Part shown: positions 43,727-53,481 of the stretch, piece by piece
How the letters are laid out: each line of letters opens with the position of its first letter
How positions within the stretch are numbered: position 1 is the stretch's first letter
From: Olavius algarvensis associated proteobacterium Delta 3
GTDB lineage: Bacteria > Desulfobacterota > Desulfobacteria > Desulfobacterales > CAFBRK01
Direction: 5' to 3'
NCBI GenBank assembly: GCA_903231505.1
Contig: CAFBRK010000169.1
Span: forward strand, 110,159 to 174,158
DNA: 64,000 nucleotides
Notes under the pieces: generated by a model
Database searches by the model: none
What the model saw: the letters and a program-made list of their open reading frames with translations, nothing else
Told to the model about the DNA's origin: nothing
Program-made: the position numbers and the translations under genes

Positions 43727-45064
43727 TTATCTGGAGCGAAGAAAACCCGGAATATGGGCTGCTTCGCGGGGGCCGACGGTGATCGTCCACCCCGGAAGCT
43801 CTTCCTCCACATCACCGGCAATGGCCGCCGCGTACCCGGGGATGATCACTTCCTGGTGCTTGATCTTGTCGGCGATACCGCATTTTTTGACGAACATGCC
43901 GACATCGTCGCCGGCGAACTTGCCGGCCGCCCAGGCGGTCATCACCGACAACCCTTCCGAATCCTTGATCAGAAGGTATGCCGGTACACGGCTCCCCTCG
44001 ATTTCGCCCGAAACGATGAAATAGGTCAGCGCAAAGTTCGTGGTGACCATGACCGGTGAATTCTCGTCCGGGTTGCCGATTTCGTAGATGCCCTCGGTGA
44101 CGGTCATGGGCCGCTGCGGATCGGTGAAGATATTGAGTCGTTCCAGAAGCAGCGGGAACAGGGTGTCGCCGGTGAAATCGGACAGTACCACGATGCCGCC
44201 GTATTTGGCAATGTACATGCCGGCAATGACGGCCTCCATGTCCAGACTTCCGGTCATCTCGCAGGGGAAGGTGATGGTCGGGAAACCGACCGCCCGATTG
44301 CCGTCTTTCAGGGCGGCCCGGCGGACCGCCACCAAGTCCTCCAGGGACTGTTTGATTTCCCGTGAACCCGGATCGAGGACCAGGTCTTTCAGACCCATTT
44401 CGGTGAGCTTATCCGTCAGGGCAACGAGTCCTTCCACAGAGTCCGCCTTGACCGCCAGGGGCAGGTCATTGTCCTTGGCAAGCTGTCCGCAGGCTTCCAC
44501 GTTGGCGTCGGTTGCGGCGTACAGCAGAGGCCGTTTGAACTTGGTGGCATCGACGGCCGCCGTCATGGCGCCGGGGTCATCGGACATCAGGATGAGACCG
44601 AATTCCGAGGTTTCCGCAATCTGTTTGGCCCGGGCGGCAAACGCATCGGCGTCGCCGGCGTCTTTCAGCGCAATCAGCTCGGGGCGGAGATTCAGACCGA
44701 CCCGCTCGAACTGGAGTGCGTTCCAGGCGGTGAGTTTGGCGGCCAGATCCGCTTCCGAGATGTCGGAAGTGACCTGGGCGGCCAGACCCGTCGGGTTGAA
44801 GAACGTTTTTTCATGACGATACTGGACGGTTTCTCCGCCGACGGTGAGTTTCCGAACCCCGTTTCCAATCACAACCGGCCGGATCGGTGGCGCGGATGCT
44901 TCCGCGAGCTGTTCCCGGGCCTCGTCCGAAACATACGGGCAGGCGTCGAGTTCCGCCTTGCCGGAAGCCAGGTTCATGGCAAAGGCCAGGCACGTGGGCA
45001 CCCCGCATTCCTTGCAGTTGGTTTTCGGCAGGAGCTTGAAAATCTGAATACCGGTTAATGCCAT
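43727..45064 (-). CDS. acsC: Corrinoid/iron-sulfur protein large subunit (ACS gamma)
   Basis: 445 aa. N-terminal [4Fe-4S] domain with CKECGVPTCLAFAMNLASGKAELDACP (residues about 18-45). A TIM-barrel middle follows, then a C-terminal cobalamin-binding domain. It carries methyl-cobalamin to the A-cluster of AcsB. AAGGAG precedes the ATG by 7 bases. Middle position in the operon acsD-acsA-acsB-acsC-acsE. Confidence 0.96.
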   Translation of the reverse strand: MALTGIQIFKLLPKTNCKECGVPTCLAFAMNLASGKAELDACPYVSDEAREQLAEASAPPIRPVVIGNGVRKLTVGGETVQYRHEKTFFNPTGLAAQVTSDISEADLAAKLTAWNALQFERVGLNLRPELIALKDAGDADAFAARAKQIAETSEFGLILMSDDPGAMTAAVDATKFKRPLLYAATDANVEACGQLAKDNDLPLAVKADSVEGLVALTDKLTEMGLKDLVLDPGSREIKQSLEDLVAVRRAALKDGNRAVGFPTITFPCEMTGSLDMEAVIAGMYIAKYGGIVVLSDFTGDTLFPLLLERLNIFTDPQRPMTVTEGIYEIGNPDENSPVMVTTNFALTYFIVSGEIEGSRVPAYLLIKDSEGLSVMTAWAAGKFAGDDVGMFVKKCGIADKIKHQEVIIPGYAAAIAGDVEEELPGWTITVGPREAAHIPGFLRSR

Positions 45065-45118
45065 ATTTGTCTCCTTATCGTTATCAGCACATTACTGGAT
45101 TTTCGATGGGTGAAACCC

Positions 45119-45150
45119 GCGGGGTGCGGTGTCTCCGGGCCGCACCCCGC
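45119..45150 (-). promoter_or_regulatory. Strong intercistronic hairpin between acsB and acsC
   Basis: Perfect 11-base arms GCGGGGTGCGG and CCGCACCCCGC, 10-base loop, and no T-run. Likely sets transcript stability or relative expression. Confidence 0.6.
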
Positions 45151-45164
45151 AGGCGGTTCGATAA

Positions 45165-47378
45165 CTAACCGATAAGCGGATCCATCTTCAGGGCCGGGTG
45201 GTCCTTCTCCTGGAGAAACGGCAGGATCTCTTCTTCGGTAAGACCGACGGTTTCATCCGCGATCCGATCGATCAGATCGGGAACACCGAGCCTCTCACCC
45301 GCTTTGAGCAGCCGGTCTCGGATTTCATCCTTCAGGCTTTTCGGCATCCACACCATCCGGAGCAGTCCGCCGTCACCCTTGATGAACTTGCCCTGGGTGA
45401 TGTTGAACTTGGAATGGCCCACGAATCCCGGCGATGAGGCCCCGCCGCCCATAACGCCGGCCAGGGTGGTGAACTTCATCCCGCAGGGGGTTTCGCCCAT
45501 GTAGTCCCGGTGGACCGTCATGACGCCGTTGCACGATGGCAGCATGGCCGCGATGCACTCGCAGCAACCGCAGGTGGTCATGGGGTCCTGTACCATGGAA
45601 TAGAAGTTGTAATGGGTGACGTTGCCCCGGGAGGCCTTGTAGACGAACTCGTTGACGCCCTTCCACTGGCCCAGCACCGGATCGACGCACTCGCCCTTCT
45701 CGATGGGCTGGTTGGGCCCGGTGGGGTTGATCTCGAAAGAGGCCTTGCAGTCCATCCAGTTGTAGGCGCCGCACAGGCCCGTCCGTTCCGGGCTGACCGA
45801 ACACACATGGCTGGGGGCAAAGGACTGGCACAGGGTGCAGGAGTAGTAGATCTCCACATCCTCGTCGGTCATCTTTTCGACCCGCTCGTCGCGCATTTTA
45901 TACTCGGCCCGGGCGGTCTTGGTCAGCTCGTCCACCTTCTTCTTGTCGGTGATCAGGGTGACCTGGACCTTGTCGAGGATCTTTCCGAAATCCTGGTGGA
46001 ACTTGGCGTGCAGCACGACACCGATATCTTTCAGGGTAAAGCCCTTTTCGATGGCGGCCTTGCTCACGCGGATCCAGGCGATGTCCCGCTGGCCGATATG
46101 CATGATGCCCTGGATGTAGTTGATCAGATGGTGGATCTGCCGTTCGAGGATCGGCTCGAAGTCCGTCTGCATTTCGCGGCCGGCCACCTGCACATAGATA
46201 CCCAGGGGCATGGTTTCGCCTTCTTTGACATCGGTAATGTCCGGCCCGTCCACCACGACCTTCCCATCTTCGATCTCGTTCATTTCGGCCATCTTGACCA
46301 GCTCCGTGGCCTGGGTTTTCCCGCCGCCCATCTGGGCGTAAAGGTCCCCGCCGCGGACCCGCTCACCCTCGTAAGCCGGTCCGAAGGCACAGGGGATTTC
46401 GATGGTGGACACCTGGGTCTTGAGCCCCCGGATTTCCACCGACTTCTGGACCATGTCGCTGTGGGCCACATTAGCGACCACATGCTCGTAGGTACAGATA
46501 CCGGTCGGCAGTACCTCGGGAATGTCGGTGTCGGCGATGGTCGGAAAACCCCAGTTGATGGCACCGGCCGCCGCTGCCGCCCACTCGGCGTTGACATCGC
46601 CGAGGGCGTTGACAAAGGCGTAGATCCGGTCCTTGTTGTAGAGCAGCATGCTTTTGTAGTCGCCGGGCTGGACCCCGCCGAACGCCATGGCGGCGCGGTT
46701 GGCAAACCCCAGCGCGAATATGGCCCCAGAAATTTCCGGGCCGAAGGGTACGATCCGGGTGTTCCAGCCGATCTGCACGCCGGCTTCCAGAAGCTGTTCC
46801 GCTACCGTGGTGCCGTTCTGGTTGGCGGCCAGGAAGATATACAGGCTTCGGCGCTGATATTCTTCCACGATCTCCTTGGCGATTTCCGGGGTGGGCGCAG
46901 AGCCGACGATGGCGGCAAATCCCGGGGCCGACCCGTCCACAAACTCCACACCGCGTTTACGGAACACGGTGTCGTCGGCGGCACCCAGCCAGATCTTTCC
47001 GGCATCTTCGTCGATCTCTTCTGCGTGCAGGTAGAAATCCGGCTCGTTCAGATATCTCAGGGCCTCTTCGATTTCAAAGGCGAACAGCGCGGCCATGCCG
47101 GCGTCCAGCAGGGGCCCCAGATACGGCAGGTGATTGGCGCCCTTGACATGGGGCGGCAGCAGGCCCCTGGCGAAATCCAGGGGCTTTTTGATGTCTTCGA
47201 GGGTTTCCACCTTGATTCCGGTCAGGGAGTAAATGACCGGCAGAAAGTAGGCCGTGTTCGGAAACCCGACCTTTGTATCGGCATCGAAGGTCTGCAGGGC
47301 TTTTTGGTACTTGCCTTCAACCTTGGAAACGATGTTGTAACCACCCTGAATGGCGGCAAATGCAACTAACCTTGACAT
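45165..47378 (-). CDS. acsB: Acetyl-CoA synthase catalytic subunit (CO-methylating)
   Basis: 737 aa, forms acetyl-CoA from CO, methyl-corrinoid and CoA at the Ni-Ni-[4Fe-4S] A-cluster. The A-cluster cysteines are present: SCTLCQSFAPSHVC, RTGLCGAYNW and TTCGCCECIAAMLPSC. Domain order (N-terminal CODH-binding, middle, C-terminal A-cluster) and length fit bacterial AcsB. AAGGAGGAACGT precedes the ATG. It lies between acsA and acsC; an interstitial hairpin follows. Confidence 0.97.
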   Translation of the reverse strand: MSRLVAFAAIQGGYNIVSKVEGKYQKALQTFDADTKVGFPNTAYFLPVIYSLTGIKVETLEDIKKPLDFARGLLPPHVKGANHLPYLGPLLDAGMAALFAFEIEEALRYLNEPDFYLHAEEIDEDAGKIWLGAADDTVFRKRGVEFVDGSAPGFAAIVGSAPTPEIAKEIVEEYQRRSLYIFLAANQNGTTVAEQLLEAGVQIGWNTRIVPFGPEISGAIFALGFANRAAMAFGGVQPGDYKSMLLYNKDRIYAFVNALGDVNAEWAAAAAGAINWGFPTIADTDIPEVLPTGICTYEHVVANVAHSDMVQKSVEIRGLKTQVSTIEIPCAFGPAYEGERVRGGDLYAQMGGGKTQATELVKMAEMNEIEDGKVVVDGPDITDVKEGETMPLGIYVQVAGREMQTDFEPILERQIHHLINYIQGIMHIGQRDIAWIRVSKAAIEKGFTLKDIGVVLHAKFHQDFGKILDKVQVTLITDKKKVDELTKTARAEYKMRDERVEKMTDEDVEIYYSCTLCQSFAPSHVCSVSPERTGLCGAYNWMDCKASFEINPTGPNQPIEKGECVDPVLGQWKGVNEFVYKASRGNVTHYNFYSMVQDPMTTCGCCECIAAMLPSCNGVMTVHRDYMGETPCGMKFTTLAGVMGGGASSPGFVGHSKFNITQGKFIKGDGGLLRMVWMPKSLKDEIRDRLLKAGERLGVPDLIDRIADETVGLTEEEILPFLQEKDHPALKMDPLIG

Positions 47379-47446
47379 ACGTTCCTCCTTCTTTGAGGCT
47401 GTTTCATGTTATTTTCCGTGACACTTCAAGAAAACCGCTCCGGCTG

Positions 47447-49478
47447 TTAGGCTTCGAGTCTCTGCCGGTCTTCCATGCTCATGAGGACCCGGTCGCGGGC
47501 CTTGTCGATCCCCAGCTCTTTCCGTTTTTTGTCGATGTGGGCGATCATCATGTGGGCATGTTTGATCGGGTCGGCCTCGAAATCCCATTTGCCGCCGTAG
47601 AGCTTTTCCATGTCTTTGAACAGATAGTCCTGGAACACCGGCGCGCCGGTGGTCGGGAAATGATACCCGAAGACCGTGTAGACCCCGGAAGAGACAAAAT
47701 ACTGGCCGATGGCGATGGGCTTTTTCGCTCATCCACTCCGGAGCGCTTCCGGCCGCCGGCAGATCGCAGAGATCCTTGCCGAGACCACCGGCTTTGACCA
47801 CCTCGGTGGCCGCCAGCAGGATCCGGCTGTTATCCACACAGGAGCCGAGATGGAGCACCGGCGGAATACCGACGGTCTCACAGACCTCCTTGAGCCCGGG
47901 GCCGCAGAAAACGCCGGCGGTTTCCGGTGTGAGCAGCCCTTCCATACCGCAGGCAATGCCGTTGCAGCCGGTGGTCAGCACCAGGACGTCGTTTTTGATC
48001 AGTTCTTTCACGATGGTGATGTGGGCCTCGTTGTGGCGGGTCCGGGCATTGTTGCAGCCGACCACCCCGGCCACACCGCGGATCCGGCCGTTGATGATGT
48101 TGTCGTTCAGGGTGTAGTAGGTTCCCCGGAAGGTGCCGCCCAGGTGGTATTCGATCGATTCCACACTGAAACCGGCAATCTGGGTGTTTTTATGGGACGG
48201 GATCATCACTTCGCTGCCCCGGTTTTCAAAGTTGTCGATGGCCATTTTGACGATGCGCGTGGCATCTTCCTTGGCATGGTGCTCGTCGAACTCGATGTGC
48301 AGCACGTTGTTCTGCTCCATCCGGGCGATGGGATGGGTGGTAATCAGCTTGGTGTGAAAGCACTTGGCCACGTTGGCCAGGTTCTGGAACACACACTGGA
48401 CGTCGACCACCATGGCATCACAAGCGCCGGTGATAATCGCCAGTTCCTGCTGGAGATAGGTGCCTGCCGGCGGTACGCCGTGGCGCTCGAGGATCTCGTT
48501 ACCGGTGCAGCAGATGCCGCCGAGCTGGATTCCCTTGGCACCCTTGTCCTTGGCGTAGTCGACCATCTCCTTGGACTGGGCGGCCGCCACGATCATCTCC
48601 GACAATACCGGCTCGTGGCCGTGGATGATGATGTTGACGTGGTCTTCTTTCATGATGCCCATGTTCGCTTCAGACTGCAGCGGCGAAGGCGTACCGAACA
48701 TCACGTCCTGGAGGTCGGTGGCCATCATGCTGCCGCCCCAACCGTCGGCCAGGGAGCACCGGGTGCACTGCTTGGTAATGTTTTTATAATCCTGGTCCAC
48801 GCCCATGTGGGTCCGGTGCATGATTTCGACCACTTCCCGGTCGATGCTCCGGGGCATGACGCCGGCTTTCTTCCACTTTTCCTGGAGCGGTTCGGGTGCC
48901 CGTTTCAGGTAGTGCAGATTCCCTTCGGCCTTGCCCCACTCATCAAGGGCGGTTTCGGCCACCTCAAGGGCGATCTCATCAAGATTCCGGTCCACCTCTT
49001 CACCGTCTACCTCCACCTTGGTGGCGATGCCGAAATGGGGCGCGATGGCCATCAGCTTGACCGGATCCTTGATTTTGTAGTCCTCGGTTTCCTTCCGTGC
49101 TACAGACAAAAAGACCTCGGCCACGGCCCGACCATGGTTGGAATGGGCCGATGTACCGGCAGCGACCATCCGTGCGAAGTTTCGCGCGGCAATGGTGTTG
49201 GCGGTGGCGCCGCACAGGCCCTTTCGGGTGTCTTCGCCTTCGATGCCGGCTTTCGGCATGGGCAGGCGACAGGGGCCCATGGCACAGTTTTTACAGCAGG
49301 TGCCCTGCATTCCGATGTTGCAGGGTTTCATGGTCACGGCCCGGTCGAACACCGTGTCGATGCCGAGTTCCTGGGCGCGTTTGAGCATTTCTTGGGTTGC
49401 GGGATCAATGGATGCCGCAATTGGATCGGCCACCTTCGGGGCCTTTTTGGCGACTACTACTTTTTTTTCGTCTGGCAT
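47447..49478 (-). CDS. acsA: Carbon monoxide dehydrogenase catalytic subunit, with a single-base frameshift near its C-terminus
   Basis: Ni-Fe-S CODH making CO from CO2 or the reverse, about 676 aa when the frame is corrected. N-terminal cluster cysteines: CNIGMQGTCCKNCAMGPC. C-cluster region includes GGICCTGNEILERHG and the typical GCNGIACGMEG. The reading frame breaks after EWMSEKA: there is one extra base among positions 47717-47725 (GGG or TTTTT on the plus strand). Beyond it, the true C-terminus resumes as VFQDYLFKDMEKLYGGKWDF to the stop at 47447; without correction the frame would run out-of-phase to 47409. This may be an assembly error, a pseudogene, or programmed shift. Start has AGGAGGAGG. 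Confidence 0.93.
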
Positions 49479-49528
49479 TAGAGGTTCCTCCTCCTCATAT
49501 AATTTGTTGGTCGAAGCCCGCCTGCCGG

Positions 49529-51067
49529 TCAGATCCGTTTGTGAATCCGGTTTAGCCGGTCGAGCATTTTTTCCAGATCCGTTGCAGGTTCTTCCGCCGG
49601 GGTCATCGGGACAGCTCCCTTCTTCGCCTTTGGTTTGGCCTTGACCGCGCGTTTTTCCCTTTCAGCCGCCCGTTTCTGGCGAATGGCCTCTTCATCAGCA
49701 TCGCGCTTGGCGGCGGCATCGGCTTCCGCCTTTTTAGCGGCGTCCTCCTCTGCTTCGGCTTTGGCTTCGGCCTCGGCTTTGGCCTTGGCCTCCGCCTCTG
49801 CCTTTGCTTTTGCTTCGGCCTCGGCCTTGGCCTTGGCGTCCGCTTCTGCCTTGGCCTTGGCGTCTGCGTCTGCCGTTGCTTTGGCCTCGGCGTCGGCCTT
49901 CTCGTCCACAACCGGCGCCGCCGGCGCTTCAGCTGCCGCGGGTTTGGCCTTGGCCTTCGTTTCCGCTGCCGGGGCTGGGGCCGGTTTGGCTTCCGCCGCG
50001 GGTTTGGCCGGTGCCGCCTTAGCCTCCTCCAGGCTCAGATCCGGCTCCGGAGCCAGCGCTGCCAGATCCACGTCGGCTTCGGCCAATGCCTTTTGCACGG
50101 ACTCAACATCCTGGGCGGATCCGCCGTCGGCGGCCATGTCGATAAACGATTTGACCAGCCGGATGGCTTCCGGGTGCCGCATGATCAGGATGTTGGAACC
50201 ACCCATCAGGTAGGTGACCGCGCCAACGGCTTCCATGAGGATGCCGCGGCGTTCCGGGTCGCCGAGGGTGGGCGCCTCGTCCACCGGCTGCTTGGCCTCT
50301 TTACACTTCCAGACCTCGTTGGCCAGATTGTTGATGATCGGAAACTGGAGCTTGTCGTCGCCCTGGGTCAGCCCCGCCATACGGAGCCGTTCCATGACCG
50401 AGTACGAGTACTCCATGCCGTATCCCAGACCGCCGGTGGTCGGATCGATGATCACGCGATCCATCGGCATTCCCAAATTTTCCAGGAGAATGTTGACCTG
50501 TTTGGCCAGGTTGACGTCAATGGGTGAAGAGGAAATGATGGCATGCCCGAAGCCCATGGCGCTGGCGGCAATGCCCTTGTGGTTCTTGTCTTCCACCGGG
50601 CCGAGGGTCAGATTTTTGCCCTGGCACTCTTCGGCGACCTGTTTGAGGACCTCTTCGTCCTTTTCAATGTTGGTGCAGCCCCAGACGATCAGGGGTACAT
50701 CGATGGCGTCGGAGACCTTTTTAACGATCGCTGCCGCATCCCCGGCGCTGGTGTTGTTGCCGTTGGGATCGATGCTTTTGAGCTGGAGCACGATCATTTC
50801 CGCTCCGTAGTCATCGACGCATTTTTTGGCCCATGCGGCCGGGTCGGATAGGACGTCCTTGAAGGGTTCGATGGCGGCTTCCGGCCAGTCTTCGGGTTCC
50901 ATGTCCCAAACTTCCATGGCGATTTTTGGTTTGTGGGGCATGTCGCCTTCAAACAGGTAGAACGGATAACCGGTCTCCCCCCCGACGGTGACGGCTTTGT
51001 CGCCGCTGCCTATGGCGATTTCCTTGATACCGCCGGTATAAGATTCCTTGTAAAATTCAAAGCCCAA
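49529..51067 (-). CDS. acsD: Corrinoid/iron-sulfur protein small subunit (ACS delta) with TolA-like C-terminal extension
   Basis: 512 aa. Residues 1 to about 317 are the normal AcsD TIM-barrel, with LQLKSIDPNG, IVWGCTNIEKDEEVL and IIDPTTGGLGYGMEYSYSVMER. The remaining 195 residues are low complexity: Ala/Pro-rich then AKAEAEAKAKAEAE repeats (about 390-450; bases 49745-49900), then a basic KRAAEREKR stretch and short helix LEKMLDRLNRIHKRI. Such a tail is not usual for AcsD and may mediate oligomerisation or anchoring. Translation starts at TTG with AAGGAGGG upstream. First gene of the main acs operon. Confidence 0.93.
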   Translation of the reverse strand: MGFEFYKESYTGGIKEIAIGSGDKAVTVGGETGYPFYLFEGDMPHKPKIAMEVWDMEPEDWPEAAIEPFKDVLSDPAAWAKKCVDDYGAEMIVLQLKSIDPNGNNTSAGDAAAIVKKVSDAIDVPLIVWGCTNIEKDEEVLKQVAEECQGKNLTLGPVEDKNHKGIAASAMGFGHAIISSSPIDVNLAKQVNILLENLGMPMDRVIIDPTTGGLGYGMEYSYSVMERLRMAGLTQGDDKLQFPIINNLANEVWKCKEAKQPVDEAPTLGDPERRGILMEAVGAVTYLMGGSNILIMRHPEAIRLVKSFIDMAADGGSAQDVESVQKALAEADVDLAALAPEPDLSLEEAKAAPAKPAAEAKPAPAPAAETKAKAKPAAAEAPAAPVVDEKADAEAKATADADAKAKAEADAKAKAEAEAKAKAEAEAKAKAEAEAKAEAEEDAAKKAEADAAAKRDADEEAIRQKRAAEREKRAVKAKPKAKKGAVPMTPAEEPATDLEKMLDRLNRIHKRI

Positions 51068-51363
51068 TTTTCCCTCCTTCTCAAATACCGGTTAGCAATT
51101 GAGGTGATATGTGATGAGATATAACAACCCTCACGGCGGCGACAGTGCCGCCAAATCAATCAGCAGCCCCCCTTTCCAAGTAGATTTTTATATATGGATT
51201 CATCGACACCGACTGGTGTCATGTGTAAATGCTGGGGAATAGAAATGATAATCATAGTCATTTTTGAGAAGGCCGGGATTTCGGATCGGCGACACCCTGC
51301 CAGATATGCTCAAGCAATTGTATCGCTTACCAAAATGGGTTTCCTATATGGAACCTGGAATTT

Positions 51364-51406
51364 TGTCAATAGATTGTCAATGATTATTTTGAGCATAATC
51401 TCAAAA
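51364..51406 (-). promoter_or_regulatory. Candidate control region of the acs operon
   Basis: On the minus strand TTGACA occurs twice, 11 bp apart (plus 51375-51380 and 51364-51369), and a perfect inverted repeat TTTTGAG-N6-CTCAAAA (51387-51406) lies upstream of them. No clear -10 at ideal spacing. The whole 51068-51543 gap has no gene. Confidence 0.4.
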
Positions 51407-51543
51407 AAGCGCTGCCTTTCGAACGACCCTCAATATATAGTGGTGGATTGCCGTGGGTTATTCTGAATGTAGGGGGAAAGATTATTAAAAAATGCAGGGT
51501 CGGTACCTCAATGGCCGGGAGCATCATCCGATCAGGAGGCGGA

Positions 51544-53481
51544 TTACTTGCGGTCCGTCAACCGGGCTTTCAATCGCGGGAATTTGTCGATATCGGTATG
51601 GGGCAGAAACAGTGCCGCCACGTAATGGTCCATGTAGGAAGGGGTTTCGGAAAGCTCAAAATTGGTCATTTTTTTGGTCACATCCACCACATCGCGCCGG
51701 ATACGGTTGGTCAAAGAACTCATCCGCGCGCCCATCAGTGACCCGTTTCCGATGTAGGTGATGCGGTCCGGATCCATTTCGGGAAGCAGGCCGATGGTCA
51801 TGGCGTTTTCCAGGTCCACATAACTGCCGAATCCGCCGGCGAGAATCAACTGGTCGACATCGTCGAAACCGAGGCCGACCTCTTCCAGAAGGGTCTGGCA
51901 TCCGCTGTAAATGGCCCCCTTGGCCCGGATCAGATTGTCGATGTCGATTTCCGAAAGGGTAATGTCCCGGTCGATCTGGGTGTCGGCCGCCCACGCCAGC
52001 ACGTATTCGGTGACACCGTCCGTTTCCCGGAGGCGGTCTTTGGTCTTATTCTGACGGAACTTGCCCTGGCTGTCGAGCAGACCGGACTCAAACATGGTGG
52101 CGACCATGGTGATGAGTCCGGAGCCGCAAATACCTCTGGGGCGGACGTTGCCGATGGTCAGGTTCATCGGCTCGTAGGTGACCGGATCCAGGGAAAAATC
52201 TTCGATGGCGCCCTTTGCGGCGCGCATGCCGAACTTGACCCCGCCGCCTTCGAAGGCCGGTCCTGCGGAACAGGCGGCGCAGGCGAGCCAATCCCTGTTG
52301 CCGATCACTACCTCGGCGTTGGTGCCGATATCCATATACAGGGTGATCTTGTCCGTGCGGTAAATGCCGGCGCCCATAATGCCGGCAACGATGTCCCCGC
52401 CCACATAGCTGGACACCGCTGGGTAAACCAGGGCCGGTGCATGGTCAGCCAGATCGATCCCCAGACTCACTGCCGGAATCGGCGAAAACAGGGTGGCTGC
52501 CGGCACATAGGGAGAGCGCCGGATGTACCGGGGATTGATCTTGAGCATCAACTGGGTCATGGTCGTGTTGCCGGCAAGGGTGATGGACGAAACTTCATCC
52601 GTGTCGACGCCGGACTTCCTGACAATCCGGCGGATGATCTTGTTTACGGTGCCGATGACAACGTCCTGAAGCCGCTCCAGCCCGTCGGGTTTTTCAGCGA
52701 ATACAATCCGGCTGATCACATCCTCGCCATAACTGATCTGACCGTTGAATTCGGCATGTTCGGCCATGATGTCGCCGGTGTTCAGGTTGATGAGTTGCCC
52801 GTAAACGGTGGTCGTTCCGATGTCCATGGCCACGGCAAAATTTCGGTCCGTGCTATCGCCGGACTCAATGTTGATAATGTGGCTTTTCCGTCCCGGCTGA
52901 ACGGGGCGGGCCAGGGTGGCGGTAACCTTGAACCCGCTAATTCTTAGTATGTCCGGAAGCTTGCGCATGACCGGAAGTTGTACGACAAGGCGGTGCTCAT
53001 TGTGATGGACCTTCAGGAAGCTGACCAGCCGGGTCACGTCCGGCAGCCGATCCTGGGCGTTGGGCTCGGGAAGTTCAAGATACCGTTTTTCCACCGGGGG
53101 CAGGAACAGGCCCTGTTCTTTGAGGGCATCGAAATCGACCTGCAGAATGCGGGCGGTCCGCCTCGGGCCGGAGCGGACTTTAAGGGCGCTCGTATCGATG
53201 GCCGACTCGACGGGTATCCTCACCGTTACATCACTTCGAATCCGGCTCTGGCACGCCAGGCGAAATCCTTTGGTCACATCCGGGGCGTCCAGTTTTTCGG
53301 TGATGCCACCGTCGATTTCGCCTTCCTCAAGAAGCACCCGACATTTGCCGCACACCCCTTCACCGCCGCAGGATGCATTGATATGGACGCCGGCTTCCAT
53401 GGCGGCCCGTATAAGGATTTCGCCGTCCTCTACGGCAATGACGGCCCCGTGGGGCTGAAAGGTCACGTTATGTCTGGCCAT
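51544..53481 (-). CDS. acsV: RACo-type ATP-dependent activator of the corrinoid/iron-sulfur protein (ASKHA fold, [2Fe-2S])
   Basis: About 645 aa. N-terminal plant-type ferredoxin with CGGEGVCGKCR and a later Cys in RLACQ, ligating [2Fe-2S]. A middle linker leads to the ASKHA domain: DIGTTTVYGQL (phosphate 1), ITLAGNTTM, DIGTNAEVV and the adenosine motif GGFGSYVDLE. In Carboxydothermus RACo reduces the inactive Co(II) corrinoid of CFeSP using ATP. ATG 53481 is preferred (AAAGGA upstream); an in-frame ATG lies at 53514. It overlaps the upstream CoA-transferase gene by 14 bp and is separated from acsD by 476 bp. Confidence 0.9.
   Translation of the reverse strand: MARHNVTFQPHGAVIAVEDGEILIRAAMEAGVHINASCGGEGVCGKCRVLLEEGEIDGGITEKLDAPDVTKGFRLACQSRIRSDVTVRIPVESAIDTSALKVRSGPRRTARILQVDFDALKEQGLFLPPVEKRYLELPEPNAQDRLPDVTRLVSFLKVHHNEHRLVVQLPVMRKLPDILRISGFKVTATLARPVQPGRKSHIINIESGDSTDRNFAVAMDIGTTTVYGQLINLNTGDIMAEHAEFNGQISYGEDVISRIVFAEKPDGLERLQDVVIGTVNKIIRRIVRKSGVDTDEVSSITLAGNTTMTQLMLKINPRYIRRSPYVPAATLFSPIPAVSLGIDLADHAPALVYPAVSSYVGGDIVAGIMGAGIYRTDKITLYMDIGTNAEVVIGNRDWLACAACSAGPAFEGGGVKFGMRAAKGAIEDFSLDPVTYEPMNLTIGNVRPRGICGSGLITMVATMFESGLLDSQGKFRQNKTKDRLRETDGVTEYVLAWAADTQIDRDITLSEIDIDNLIRAKGAIYSGCQTLLEEVGLGFDDVDQLILAGGFGSYVDLENAMTIGLLPEMDPDRITYIGNGSLMGARMSSLTNRIRRDVVDVTKKMTNFELSETPSYMDHYVAALFLPHTDIDKFPRLKARLTDRK

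Noticed and set aside
45510..49481. Very long open frames on the plus strand opposite acsB and acsA (619 and 590 codons)
   Set aside because: They are antisense shadows caused by high-GC codon usage in strongly coding minus-strand genes; sequence is His/Gly/Val-rich without known motifs.
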